A DNA stretch of 52,094 bases from Desulfobacterales bacterium (GCA_026984935.1 JALSRD010000063.1:1-52094); one strand, 5' to 3'; numbered from the stretch's first letter, positions 27,114 through 35,589 are shown. A program made the numbers and translations. Notes: generated by a model not told the origin, from the sequence alone.

Positions 27114-27350
27114 GATTCGGCATTCATAAGGCGCAATTATTTTCCTTGGATTGCCGGTGCCTCTGCCGGGGTGCGGGACAGCCCTTGTGCGCAAAGGCGT
27201 TGATAAAAGCCACCCAGTGCCTATAGTAAGCTAAGATCCACTCACAGGATATAAAAATACTTCCAGGTGCACAGACGTTAACCGGGCACATGCGTGCTTT
27301 TCCAGCCCGGGCGCCGTGCCTGGTGGCGATGGAGAAGCCGGAGGTGGAAC

Positions 27351-27836
27351 ATGAAAAAAACATGGACACTGAGCCTGCTGACGCTCTTTCTCTTGTCGAC
27401 GGCACATGCCGCTGCACTTACCAACAAGCAGGCGCTGAAGGGGCTTTCCAAGGTCGACATCGTCTGCGACATTACCGTGGGCGACCCCCAGCGGCTGATA
27501 GCGCGCATGGTTTTTCTGGATGAAACCTACACGCAGCTGCTGGATGCCGGTGTCAAGCCGCGCATCGTGATGGTTTTTCGCGGGCCGGCCAGCCGGTTTG
27601 TCACCCGCACCGACCGGTATATCAAACCGGCCCAGCGCAAATACCGGCTGGAGATGGCGGACTGGATTGCGCACTTCGGCCGGCTGGGGTTCGTGATCGA
27701 GCAGTGCGGCATTGCCGCCAAATCCAACGGCATCGACCGGAAAGATTTTCTGCCGCAGGTCCGGCTCGTGGCCAACGGCTACGTTTCGCTGGTGGGCTAC
27801 CAGAGCCGGGGGTACGCCCTTTTGCCCATGGACTAG
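27351..27836 (+). CDS. Secreted DsrE/DsrF-like protein
   Basis: A 161-residue protein with a clear signal peptide (MKKTWTLSLLTLFLLSTAHA, cleaved near AHA-AA). The mature part resembles DsrE/F-like sulfur-relay folds: KVDIVCDITVGDPQRLIARMVFL, GVKPRIVMVFRGPASRFVT, then WIAHFGRLGFVIEQCGIAAK, with a cysteine at the position where DsrE-type proteins often carry their reactive cysteine. Periplasmic members have unclear roles. It has its own leader and faces no obvious sulfur genes. The ATG at 27351 is chosen because the signal peptide starts there; upstream in-frame codons are not coding-like. Confidence 0.75.
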   Translation: MKKTWTLSLLTLFLLSTAHAAALTNKQALKGLSKVDIVCDITVGDPQRLIARMVFLDETYTQLLDAGVKPRIVMVFRGPASRFVTRTDRYIKPAQRKYRLEMADWIAHFGRLGFVIEQCGIAAKSNGIDRKDFLPQVRLVANGYVSLVGYQSRGYALLPMD

Positions 27837-27962
27837 GGCAACTGGGTTCCGGGAAGCGGAGCCGGAGAAGCGCCGCGTGAGGTGTACCCGGCACCCGCCG
27901 CGGGCACTGCCGGCAGACGCGCATCACCGAACTTTCGGGAAACGACCGCTTGTGGTAAGATC

Positions 27963-28454
27963 ATGCCAATGCCCATGACCAGCGCCGACCTTCAGCAGTT
28001 TATCGATCTGCATCGCATCCGGGCCACGATTTTGCGTATGGACGCGCACACCGCCACCGTTGGTGATGCGGCCCGCGCATTGGGCGTGGCCGACCAGCAG
28101 ATCATCAAGTCACTGGTTTTTCTGGCGGACGGCCGGGGGCTGCTGGTGATCAACAACGGGACGGGGCGCGTGGACCGGCGCAAACTGGCGGCCGCTGTGG
28201 GCGTGGGCCGCCGGCGGGTCAAATTCGCCACCGCCCAACAGGCCCTGGTGCTGACCGGCTATGTGGTCGGCAGCATGCCGCCCTTCGGGCACCGGCAGAA
28301 ACTGCACACCATCGTGGATGCGGCTGTCGCAAAGCTGGGCGTCGTTTTCGGCGGCGGCGGCGATATAGACGCCATGCTGCGGCTGACGCCCGCAGAGCTG
28401 CTGCGCGCCACCACCGCGCAGGTGTGCGCGGTGTCCGAAATCCCGCGGCAATAA
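27963..28454 (+). CDS. YbaK/EbsC family aminoacyl-tRNA deacylase-like protein
   Basis: A 163-residue single-domain protein of the YbaK/ProX editing family. It shows the TVGDAARALGVADQQIIKSLVFLAD motif with the conserved lysine, GRVDRRKLAAAVGVGRRRVKFAT and the GYVVGSMPPFGH loop. Relatives hydrolyse mischarged tRNAs such as Cys-tRNA(Pro) or Ala-tRNA. Three closely spaced ATG codons (27963, 27969, 27975) could serve as start; the first is listed, and no strong Shine-Dalgarno distinguishes them. Confidence 0.88.
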   Translation: MPMPMTSADLQQFIDLHRIRATILRMDAHTATVGDAARALGVADQQIIKSLVFLADGRGLLVINNGTGRVDRRKLAAAVGVGRRRVKFATAQQALVLTGYVVGSMPPFGHRQKLHTIVDAAVAKLGVVFGGGGDIDAMLRLTPAELLRATTAQVCAVSEIPRQ

Positions 28455-28524
28455 GTTTTAACGGCCGCGGGCAGCTGGAGGGCAGTGGCGTTTCCGCGAC
28501 AACCATTTGCCCGCGATTTTTTTG

Positions 28525-29718
28525 ATGCGAGTCTTCGACGTGCCGAAAAAAGATGCCCGACAGGTCGTTGCGCAGCTGCTGGCGACGGCCGATGTGCAAA
28601 TCGACGGCGCCCGGCCCTGGGATATCCGGGTCCGCCGGCCGCACTTTTTCGAAAGGGTGCTGGCCGGCGGGTCCCTGGCCCTGGGGGAGAGCTACATGGA
28701 CGGCTGGTGGGACTGTGCGGCCCTAGACCAGTTCATCGACCGCATCCTGCGGGCGCGGCTGGACAAAGAGGCCCGGCTTTCGGGAAAGGTCCTGTGGGCC
28801 GGCGTGCGTGCGCGGCTAATGAACCTGCAGCGCCGCGCAAAGGCTTTTGACATCGGCCGGCAGCATTACGACATCGGCAACCGCCTGTTTGCCGTGATGC
28901 TGGACAAAGGGATGAACTACTCCTGCGCCTTCTGGGATCACGCCGCAACCCTGGATGCAGCCCAGATCCGCAAACTGGACCTGATATGCGGCAAACTGGG
29001 TTTACAAAGCGGCATGACGGTACTGGATATCGGCTGCGGCTGGGGCGGTTTTGCCCGCTATGCCGCCGAGACTTACGGTGTTGAAGTTACCGGCATAACG
29101 GTTTCCCGGCGCCAGGCGGAGTATGCCAGAACCTACTGCCGGGACCTGCCCGTGCGCATTGAACTGCAGGATTACCGCTCGCTCAAGGAAACTTTTGACC
29201 GCATCGTTTCCATCGGCATGTTCGAGCACGTGGGCGGCAAGAATTACCGCACTTTCATGAAGGTCGTGCACCGCTGCCTGAAGGCAGACGGCCTCTTTCT
29301 GCTGCACACCATCGGCGCCAACACCACGACCCGTTCCACCGACCCCTGGATGGACCGCTATATTTTCCCCAATTACCTGCTGCCCTCGGCGGCGCAGATC
29401 GCCGCGGCCGCCGAAGGGCTGTTCGTTTTAGAGGACTGGCACAGTTTCGGCGCCCACTACGACACCACGCTGATGGCCTGGCACCGCAATTTCACCAGCG
29501 GCTGGCATCAGATCCGCGATGCCTACGATGAACGCTTTTTCAGGATGTGGACCTACTACCTGCTTTCCTGCGCGGGCAGTTTCCGGGCGCGGGTCAACCA
29601 GCTGTGGCAGCTCGTGTTCTCCAAGACCGGCGTGCGCGGCGGCTACCGGCGCCTGGGCGCCGGCGCAGGCCCATCCCCCCTTGTTTCGCAGGACTCCCCC
29701 AAACCGGCGGTAACCTGA
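28525..29718 (+). CDS. cfa: Cyclopropane-fatty-acyl-phospholipid synthase
   Basis: A 397-residue SAM-dependent enzyme that methylenates unsaturated acyl chains of membrane lipids. The N-terminal domain has the typical RVLAGGSLALGESYMDGWWDC, and the methyltransferase domain has TVLDIGCGWGGFARYAAE, the SRRQAEYA segment and SIGMFEHVGGKNY. Lipid-binding residues follow in TTRSTDPWMDRYIFPN. The ATG at 28525 matches the E. coli Cfa N-terminus better than a TTG at 28507. No clear ribosome binding site is seen for either. It probably follows the YbaK gene in one transcript. Confidence 0.95.
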   Translation: MRVFDVPKKDARQVVAQLLATADVQIDGARPWDIRVRRPHFFERVLAGGSLALGESYMDGWWDCAALDQFIDRILRARLDKEARLSGKVLWAGVRARLMNLQRRAKAFDIGRQHYDIGNRLFAVMLDKGMNYSCAFWDHAATLDAAQIRKLDLICGKLGLQSGMTVLDIGCGWGGFARYAAETYGVEVTGITVSRRQAEYARTYCRDLPVRIELQDYRSLKETFDRIVSIGMFEHVGGKNYRTFMKVVHRCLKADGLFLLHTIGANTTTRSTDPWMDRYIFPNYLLPSAAQIAAAAEGLFVLEDWHSFGAHYDTTLMAWHRNFTSGWHQIRDAYDERFFRMWTYYLLSCAGSFRARVNQLWQLVFSKTGVRGGYRRLGAGAGPSPLVSQDSPKPAVT

Positions 29719-29788
29719 CGGCCCGCCGGTGAAAATCCGCGGCCCCCGGCCGCCTGACACCCTCCTATATACCTTCTTGCCCAGCCAC

Positions 29789-29857
29789 GTGGATTTTATC
29801 TGTTGCATGGCCCTTAGCCGGTGCAAATCCACCACCACTGGTGCTGCATATCCACCA
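29789..29857 (+). promoter_or_regulatory. Candidate upstream activator sites for the sigma54 promoter
   Basis: TGCAAATCCACCA (29822-29834) and TGCATATCCACCA (29845-29857) differ at one base and start 23 nt apart, about two helical turns. An inverted copy of the core, GTGGATTT, lies at 29789-29796. They lie roughly 75-145 nt upstream of the -24 element at 29935, the usual distance for enhancer-binding proteins. The adjacent sigma54 activator gene (31463-32785) is the obvious candidate to bind; this is inference. Confidence 0.5.
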
Positions 29858-29932
29858 GTTGCGACAGATGCGCTCCTGCCGAATATTTTCACAACACCCG
29901 AAATTTACTAAAGATCGGTGAGATAGAGCCGG

Positions 29933-29950
29933 TTGGTATTTCTTTTGCTT
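29933..29950 (+). promoter_or_regulatory. Sigma54 promoter of the PEP-CTERM gene
   Basis: The sequence TTGGTATTTCTTTTGCTT has the invariant GG (29935-29936) and GC (29947-29948) with exactly 10 nt between, and agrees with the consensus at TTGG and TTTTGCTT. Only the CAC of the -24 box is changed to TAT. It lies about 66 nt before the ATG of the PEP-CTERM gene. Confidence 0.7.
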
Positions 29951-30016
29951 GGTATCCTTAGATAGTTCGGCAAGACTGCGGCAAACATTCCAAACTTAGC
30001 TATTGAGGAGGAAACC

Positions 30017-30766
30017 ATGAGAAAGATCAGCTTCTACTTATCACTATTTTCACTGTGCTTCTTTGGCACCATAACCTCCTGGGCCACTCCCGTTCAGTGG
30101 TCATCCTCTCTTGGAGGAAATGATCATTATTACGAAATAATCCGTGACAATACACTCGATTGGTCACATGCACGCGACGCTGCCGCGGCTAGTGCATATA
30201 ATGGATGGGAGGGGCATTTGGCCACCATAACCTCCCAGAATGAATTATATTTCTTGTCTTCTTCGTCATTTCTCGGTGATAGCGTCAGTCTTTATGGTGA
30301 TTTGATCTGGTTAGGGGGATATCAGACAGAGGATGTAACTTGGGATTATTCGAACCAACAGTATCAAGTGAATTCAGGTGAAAAAACTGCATTTCAAAAT
30401 TATTACAATGGGTCGGGGACTCTCGATAATTACTGGCTTGCCGCCAAAAGCGACTGGCATTGGATTACGGGTGAAGACTGGTCATCCTTTAATTTGTGGG
30501 ATACTTACGTTCCAAGAAACGGGGCTTCGACCGGTTTGGTCGGTCCGCAGGTATTTGAGGATTTTTTATCGATGCGTAGAGATTGGTGGAATCTAAGTGT
30601 GGATGATTCTGCTGGTAATGCGTCAGCTACCGGTCGTGCAGTACGGGCTTATATTATAGAATATGAGGCCCCGCAGCCCGTCCCCGAACCCACCACGCTG
30701 CTGCTCTCGGGCATCGGGCTGCTGATGGCCGGGGTCTGTCTGCGCAAAAGAAAGGCCCGCTGCTAG
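30017..30766 (+). CDS. PEP-CTERM sorted protein with C-type lectin-like domain
   Basis: A 249-residue exported protein. Residues 1-23 are a signal peptide. Residues about 37-215 resemble a C-type lectin-like domain (YEIIRDNTLDWSHARDAA, WEGHLATITSQNE, then LIWLGGY, WHWITGEDWSSFNLW and a closing YIIEYE). Residues 223-249 form the sorting tag: VPEPTTLLL, a hydrophobic helix and RKRK. Exosortase would cut there for surface or exopolysaccharide delivery; none is encoded here. The ATG has a strong AGGAGG. The lectin part is much more AT-rich than neighbouring genes, while the tag region returns to high GC. Confidence 0.9.
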   Translation: MRKISFYLSLFSLCFFGTITSWATPVQWSSSLGGNDHYYEIIRDNTLDWSHARDAAAASAYNGWEGHLATITSQNELYFLSSSSFLGDSVSLYGDLIWLGGYQTEDVTWDYSNQQYQVNSGEKTAFQNYYNGSGTLDNYWLAAKSDWHWITGEDWSSFNLWDTYVPRNGASTGLVGPQVFEDFLSMRRDWWNLSVDDSAGNASATGRAVRAYIIEYEAPQPVPEPTTLLLSGIGLLMAGVCLRKRKARC

Positions 30767-30995
30767 ATGGCTTTCGCAACCCGCCGCCGGGACGGGGCCG
30801 TCAAACAAACGCGCGTATCCCGTGCGGCGCATCGGAAACGCAAGGGCGCAAAGGCAAGCGCTCTTACGTTCCCGTTTCTGCGCGGCGGTGGGAAGGTGCC
30901 CGCAATGCGTCTTGTGCCGGGACCGGCCGCCGGGCCAAGCCTTGACTTGGCTCCCGGAACCTTTGCCTGCGAAAACATTTTGCCGTGAGGTGCCG

Positions 30996-31304
30996 ATGAA
31001 CCGACACGAACGGCGGCAGGCGCGCCGGTCGGCGGTCGAGCTGGTCGTCAGCCTGAAATGCGGCCCCGCAGAGGATCCCGGCGATCTCTGGCTTTTCGGC
31101 AGGACCCGCAACGTCAGCACGGGGGGCATGTGCCTGCGCACGCGCTCTTTGCCCGCTGCGCTGGAGGCGGGCATGCCCGTCGAGCTGTACTGCCTGCCGG
31201 ATTCCGGCCGGGTCCATGGAAAAGAGCCCATACCGGTACACATCCGGGCGCGGGTCGTCTGGCAGCGGCCCGAAAAGGGGCTGCTGGGACTTCGCTATGC
31301 ATGA
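30996..31304 (+). CDS. PilZ domain protein
   Basis: A 102-residue PilZ domain. The N-terminal RRQAR (RxxxR) and the NVSTGGMCL segment ([D/N]xSxxG) are the two motifs that bind cyclic di-GMP, and the rest (ALEAGMPVELYC, HIRARVVWQ, LLGLRYA) matches the beta-barrel. The start ATG at 30996 is used because the domain begins right after it. A longer frame from 30822 has no family-like sequence. It stands between the PEP-CTERM gene and the two-component genes and could link c-di-GMP to surface or polysaccharide behaviour. Confidence 0.82.
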   Translation: MNRHERRQARRSAVELVVSLKCGPAEDPGDLWLFGRTRNVSTGGMCLRTRSLPAALEAGMPVELYCLPDSGRVHGKEPIPVHIRARVVWQRPEKGLLGLRYA

Positions 31305-31462
31305 TCCCGGTTTGCACCGGGAAATCGATGCCGCCCTGTCGCGCAGCGGCCCGCATGGCAGCGCGACGAAATCGAGGTCTTGGTGGCCGGCGGTGGAATG
31401 CGGCCCGCCCGCACAGGCGCGCCCTTTGGCCCGGTGCTGTTTTGCGCGCCCTGCGGCTGGTT

Positions 31463-32785
31463 TCAGCCCGGCGGCCGGAGGTCGTATTTGTGCATGCGGT
31501 AGCGCAGCGTGTTGCGCGTGATTCCCAGCTGCCGCGCCGCCTTGGACTGGTTCCAGCCGCTTTGTGTCAGCGCCTCGACAATCAGCCGGCGTTCGTGGTC
31601 CGCCAGGTGGGAGGATTCGGCAGCACTCCTGTCTGTCGGCTTCGGGCCGGCTTTGCGGATGCGTTCCGGCAGCGCCGGCGGCCGGATCTCACCGTCGCCG
31701 GCCTTAAGGCAGGTGCGCTCCATGATGCTGCGCAACTCGCGGATGTTGCCCGGCCAGGGGTAGTGCCGCAGCAGTTCTGCCGCCTGCGGATGGATCGCTT
31801 GGTCCCGCTTTTGGTAATGGCGGCAGTATGCGGCCAGGAAATGTTCGGCCAGCGGCAGAATGTCTGCGGGCCGTTCCCGCAGCGGCGGCAGGTGAATGTG
31901 GAAGGTGTTGAGGCGGAAGTACAGGTCCCGGCGAAAACGGTCTTCGTCCACCATGGCCCGCAGGTTGCGGTTGGTGGCCGAAACGATCCTGACCGACACG
32001 CGCTGCATCCTGTCGCCGCCCACCGGTGTAACCGCTTTCCTCTCCACGGCGTGCAGCAGCTTGGGCTGCAGCGGCAGCGGCAGGTCCCCGATTTCATCGA
32101 GAAAGAGTATGCCGCCGTCGGCCTGCAGAAACGCCCCCGAGCGGTTTTGCACCGCGCCGGTGAAAGCGCCGCGGCAGTGGCCGAAAAGTTCGCTTTCCAA
32201 CAGGTCCGCCGGTATGGATGGACAGTTGACGCGGATGAAGGGGGCGTCTTGGCCGCCTGCCGATCGATGAATGGCCTTGGCAACCAGTTCCTTGCCGGTG
32301 CCGGATTCGCCGGTGACCAGCACGGCGGAGTTGCTGCGGCAGACCATGGCGATTTCTTTGCGGATGCGCTGCATGGATGCTGACTCGCCCACCATTTCGT
32401 CGTCCGGCAGCGTTGTCGGCCGGCTCTCGGCCAGCGCCAGGGCGACGATTTCCAGCAGCCGCCGGTTGTCGACGGGTTTGGTCAGGTAGTCGAAAGCGCC
32501 GTCCTTCATGGCGGCCACCGCCGTGTCCACGGTGCCGAAGGCCGTGAGCACGATGAGCGGGATCTCCGGATAGCGCGCGTTGCGCTCGGCCAGCACCTGC
32601 AGCCCGTCCATTTGCGGCATTTTGAGGTCGGTGATGACGGCGTCGGGACGCCACTGCCGCCAGCATGCGAGACCCTGCCTGCCGTCGGCCGCCGTGCGCA
32701 CCTGATAGCCCGCCTTGGTCAGGACCAGGTCCAGCAGACGCCGCATGCGCGTTTCATCTTCCATGACGAGAATCCTGGTGGTCAT
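31463..32785 (-). CDS. Sigma54-dependent response regulator (receiver-AAA-Fis)
   Basis: A 440-residue NtrC-type activator. The receiver (1-120) has Asp10, phosphoacceptor Asp53 (ITDLKMP) and Lys103 (LTKP). The AAA+ domain has Walker A GESGTGKE (159-166), the sigma54-contacting GAFTGA (206-211) and Walker B GGILFLDE. The C-terminal Fis-type helix-turn-helix (NQSKAARQLGITRNTLRYRM) ends the protein. GGAGGAGAG precedes the ATG. It starts 16 nt downstream of the kinase gene, so the two form a two-component pair. The sigma54 promoter upstream of 30017 is its most likely nearby target. Confidence 0.95.
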   Translation of the reverse strand: MTTRILVMEDETRMRRLLDLVLTKAGYQVRTAADGRQGLACWRQWRPDAVITDLKMPQMDGLQVLAERNARYPEIPLIVLTAFGTVDTAVAAMKDGAFDYLTKPVDNRRLLEIVALALAESRPTTLPDDEMVGESASMQRIRKEIAMVCRSNSAVLVTGESGTGKELVAKAIHRSAGGQDAPFIRVNCPSIPADLLESELFGHCRGAFTGAVQNRSGAFLQADGGILFLDEIGDLPLPLQPKLLHAVERKAVTPVGGDRMQRVSVRIVSATNRNLRAMVDEDRFRRDLYFRLNTFHIHLPPLRERPADILPLAEHFLAAYCRHYQKRDQAIHPQAAELLRHYPWPGNIRELRSIMERTCLKAGDGEIRPPALPERIRKAGPKPTDRSAAESSHLADHERRLIVEALTQSGWNQSKAARQLGITRNTLRYRMHKYDLRPPG

Positions 32786-32801
32786 GCTCTCCTCCGTGGC
32801 T

Positions 32802-35318
32802 TCAGCCTGCGGGCACGAGAATGTGTTCGATGGGGTTTTGCGGCAGGATGATGCGCGCAACGGCCCCGCCTCGCTCATGATTTTCAAGGGAAATCCGCCC
32901 GCTGTGGGAGCGGATGATCTGCCGGCATATCGGCAGGCCCAGGCCCAGGCCGTTTTTTTTGGTGGTGAAAAATTTGCTGAAGATCTGCCGCCGATCCTTT
33001 TCGCAAATGCCCGCTCCCGTGTCCCGGACCCGGATCTCCACGCCTTCCCCATGGCGCGAAATGCTGAGGGTAATCCGCCCGTCACCTTGCATGGCATCCT
33101 CGCTGTTTTGCAAAAGATTGGAGATCACCAGGCTGATCTGGCGCAAGTCCGCCTGTACCGGCGGCAGGTTCGGCTCGACGGCCAGATCGATGCTCACGCG
33201 TGCGCTGTGATCCGGGTTCTGTTGCCAGCCTTTGACCAGGGACGTGAGCGCGGGCTTCAGATCCACCTGGGAAAATACCGGCTCCTGGAAGCGCGCCAGT
33301 CCCAGGATACCGGTGATCACCAGATCCAGCTTGTCCACCTCGTCGACGATGTAGTGCAGCATCTCCCGCTGCACGGAAGCCGGCTGCCCGCCTTCCGCCA
33401 GGATCTGTCCGGAACTGCGGATGATCCCCAGCGGCGTTTTCAGCTCGTGGGCCAGGGTGGATGTCATCTCGCCGATGGCCGCCATTTTCTCGCTGTGCAG
33501 GATCTTGCCGAAAAGTTTTTCCATCTGTTTTTTCGACGCTTCCAGGGATTCGTAGTGCAGCGCATTTTCCAGCGCGATGGCAGCCTGGTTGGCGATGATA
33601 GTAAAGATGCGCAGGTCGTTGTTGCGAAACAGGCGGCCGTCCCGGCGGGCGCCCAGCAGCAGCATGCCCGTAAGAGCACTGCTGCTGCGCAGCCCCAGCG
33701 CCAGGCGGTACCCCGCCCGGTCCAGCACTCCGAGTTCTTCCATCAGGATCGGGTCGCTTTCTTCGGTGCGGCAAAAGACGTATTCTTCCTTTTCGCGCAG
33801 GCTCACGGCCAGCCTGCTTTTTCCCCAGAAGCGGGTGCCGATGTGCGGCTGTTCGGGATAGAGCCGGCTTTTGCCGCCCTCGAGAACGAGTATGGCGGCA
33901 CGGGTCACCAGGAAATGCTCGGGCAGGTCGGTGATCAGCAGGTGGACCAGGTCATCCAGGTGCAGTGCGGATACAAGCTTGCGGCTGAATTCCATGAGCA
34001 GCACCGAGTCTTCGGGCAGTGTGCGGAAAAAATAGCGGTCGATGACCTTCCGCAGCCGCTTGAGCATGGGGGCAAAGCCCACCGCGATGGCCAGCAGAAA
34101 GAGCAGGAATATGGGTTCCGAAAACACCTGTCCCTGCCAGAAACGGCGCTTGAGAAGCACCAGCAAGCCGGCGTAGAGCATCATCAGGCCGCCGGTCAGC
34201 ACCACGTAGGCGGCCGCCCGGCTGATCAGCGCATCGACGCCCAGCAGCCGGTAACGCAGCAGCGCCACCATGTAGCTGGCGGGCAGCACCATGAAGGTGA
34301 ACAGCACCACCCGGAAACTGATCAGGGGGTGATCCAAGAGCAGGTTGGGCAGCAGGTAGAGCACCAGGTAGGGGCCGAAGGAGAACCAGTAGGCGGCTAT
34401 CAGGAGCTTGAGCTGGTTGCGCAAAAACAGGGAATCGAGCCGGCGGTAGTCTGTCACGTGCTTGGCATACACCCCCAGGATGAATAGCGGCACGCAGATA
34501 TTGCGTAGCCGCTGCAGCCAGCCCCAGAATGCCGGTGCCAGCCCCGCCTGATACCAAGACCCGCCTGCCGCGACCAGCACCGGGACACCGTAAAACAGGA
34601 AAAGCGGCCAGCGACGCCGGCGCAGCAGGTCGCGCTGGGCGGGGAAGCGGGCGACGAAATGCGCAAAGGCCCCGAAGGAAAACCAGTTGGCGATTGCCAG
34701 CGTCAGGAAGCTGAAGGAGACCACGTGCGGCTGCAGGAGTCCGGCATGGGATTGAGTGGTGGCGGCAATGGAGGTGCTCAGTCCGCAGAGCATGAGAAAA
34801 AACAGGCGCGCCACCGGACCCGGCGGGGCCCGGAAAAGCGCCATGCTGCCCAGAGACATAAAAACGGCGATCAAAAGCAGGTGCGGCCAGACGATTTCAA
34901 GATATCTTCCCGGCGACAGGAAAACGGGCCGCAGCGCCAGGACGACCGTATTTCCGGTACGCTGCACCGTCACGCGGCGTACCCGTTCGCGGGGTGTGGC
35001 CATGAACAGGCTGGACAGCACCCGGTGGTAGCGGATGCCGGAAATGGAAACAATCAGATCGCCGGTTCGCAAAGGTCCATCCGTGCCGTAGACCGAAGAA
35101 ACCAGCAGGCCTCTCTGGGTCTTGTCCAGCCGTACGCCGAAGGTTCCGAAAGAAAAGGCGGCAAAGGACAGGACCGCCAGCACCGATAGGGGGATGCTGA
35201 GACCGCTGAGAAACAAGATCCTATGAAAAGCGCGAGGGCGCATATTCTTCAAAAATGGTGAGATCTGCCAAGCGATATAAGCTGCAGCAGAAATTACGGC
35301 CAGAGGGTACAAAAACAA
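32802..35318 (-). CDS. Membrane sensor histidine kinase with PDZ-like and 7TM-type input domain
   Basis: An 838-residue kinase. After a first membrane segment (about 36-60) comes a PDZ-like domain (about 60-130: GLLVSSVYGTDGPLRTGDLIVSISG), then about eight hydrophobic helices (142-420), a GAF-like domain (about 440-590), HisKA with His624 (TLAHELKTPLG), and HATPase with N734 (ISNLLQNSEDAM), DTGAGI and GLGLGLP. PDZ plus a multi-helix sensor is the layout of Bacillus ComP. PEP-CTERM kinases of the PrsK type share the GAF-kinase half. The start is TTG at 35318; an ATG at 35243 would remove the first 25 residues. Confidence 0.9.
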   Translation of the reverse strand: MFLYPLAVISAAAYIAWQISPFLKNMRPRAFHRILFLSGLSIPLSVLAVLSFAAFSFGTFGVRLDKTQRGLLVSSVYGTDGPLRTGDLIVSISGIRYHRVLSSLFMATPRERVRRVTVQRTGNTVVLALRPVFLSPGRYLEIVWPHLLLIAVFMSLGSMALFRAPPGPVARLFFLMLCGLSTSIAATTQSHAGLLQPHVVSFSFLTLAIANWFSFGAFAHFVARFPAQRDLLRRRRWPLFLFYGVPVLVAAGGSWYQAGLAPAFWGWLQRLRNICVPLFILGVYAKHVTDYRRLDSLFLRNQLKLLIAAYWFSFGPYLVLYLLPNLLLDHPLISFRVVLFTFMVLPASYMVALLRYRLLGVDALISRAAAYVVLTGGLMMLYAGLLVLLKRRFWQGQVFSEPIFLLFLLAIAVGFAPMLKRLRKVIDRYFFRTLPEDSVLLMEFSRKLVSALHLDDLVHLLITDLPEHFLVTRAAILVLEGGKSRLYPEQPHIGTRFWGKSRLAVSLREKEEYVFCRTEESDPILMEELGVLDRAGYRLALGLRSSSALTGMLLLGARRDGRLFRNNDLRIFTIIANQAAIALENALHYESLEASKKQMEKLFGKILHSEKMAAIGEMTSTLAHELKTPLGIIRSSGQILAEGGQPASVQREMLHYIVDEVDKLDLVITGILGLARFQEPVFSQVDLKPALTSLVKGWQQNPDHSARVSIDLAVEPNLPPVQADLRQISLVISNLLQNSEDAMQGDGRITLSISRHGEGVEIRVRDTGAGICEKDRRQIFSKFFTTKKNGLGLGLPICRQIIRSHSGRISLENHERGGAVARIILPQNPIEHILVPAG

Positions 35319-35589
35319 AAATTATGGCATAACGCCGGGTTAAAAGCAACACCGCGGAACGATCATGTTCATCGATGTTTTTGCCGGACATTACGAAGGG
35401 GACTTCCGCTATTTCGGCACCAGACGGCGGGTTGAATTCCGGGAGGCGGCAACCGGACTTGCCCATGGGCGGATGATGGTTACTTTAAAAGGCTCAGCGT
35501 TGATTGTCTGTCTTTGGACAACGGTTGTAAACGGATTGCCCGGCGGGCGCCTTTTCAAGCCGGGCACCACAATTCCAGGGGAAACGGTT

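Larger units (their letters stand above)
26995..27350 (+). other. Intergenic region with tandem terminators and dsrE-like leader
   Basis: No gene is visible in these 356 nt. The first part holds two intrinsic terminators (27034-27075 and 27081-27113). The rest is leader sequence of the secreted DsrE-like gene. It includes an AT-rich GGATATAAAAATAC stretch at about 27247-27260 that could contain a -10 box, without a convincing -35, and an AGCCGGAGG ribosome binding site just before 27351. Confidence 0.6.

Noticed and set aside
30831-30875. ACGCAAGGGCGCAAAGGCAAGCG stretch considered as a cyclic di-GMP riboswitch before the PilZ gene
   Set aside because: It shares short CGCAAAG words with the GEMM-I motif, but the order and stems do not fit. 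It looks more like a degenerate heptamer repeat.
30930-30975. Possible sigma54 promoter (TTGGCTCC to TTTGCC) before the PilZ gene
   Set aside because: The GG to GC distance is 14 nt rather than 10, so it does not qualify.
31306-31321. CCCGGT-TTGC-ACCGGG hairpin after the PilZ gene
   Set aside because: The stem is perfect but only 6 bp and there is no T tract on either strand, so it is not called a terminator.
34659-35189. Plus-strand open frames opposite the sensor kinase gene
   Set aside because: They have no recognisable domains and lie fully antisense to a clear histidine kinase.
35365-35589. In-frame upstream extension of the ATP-grasp gene
   Set aside because: The 75 extra residues show no family similarity, and the ATG at 35590 has a good ribosome binding site.
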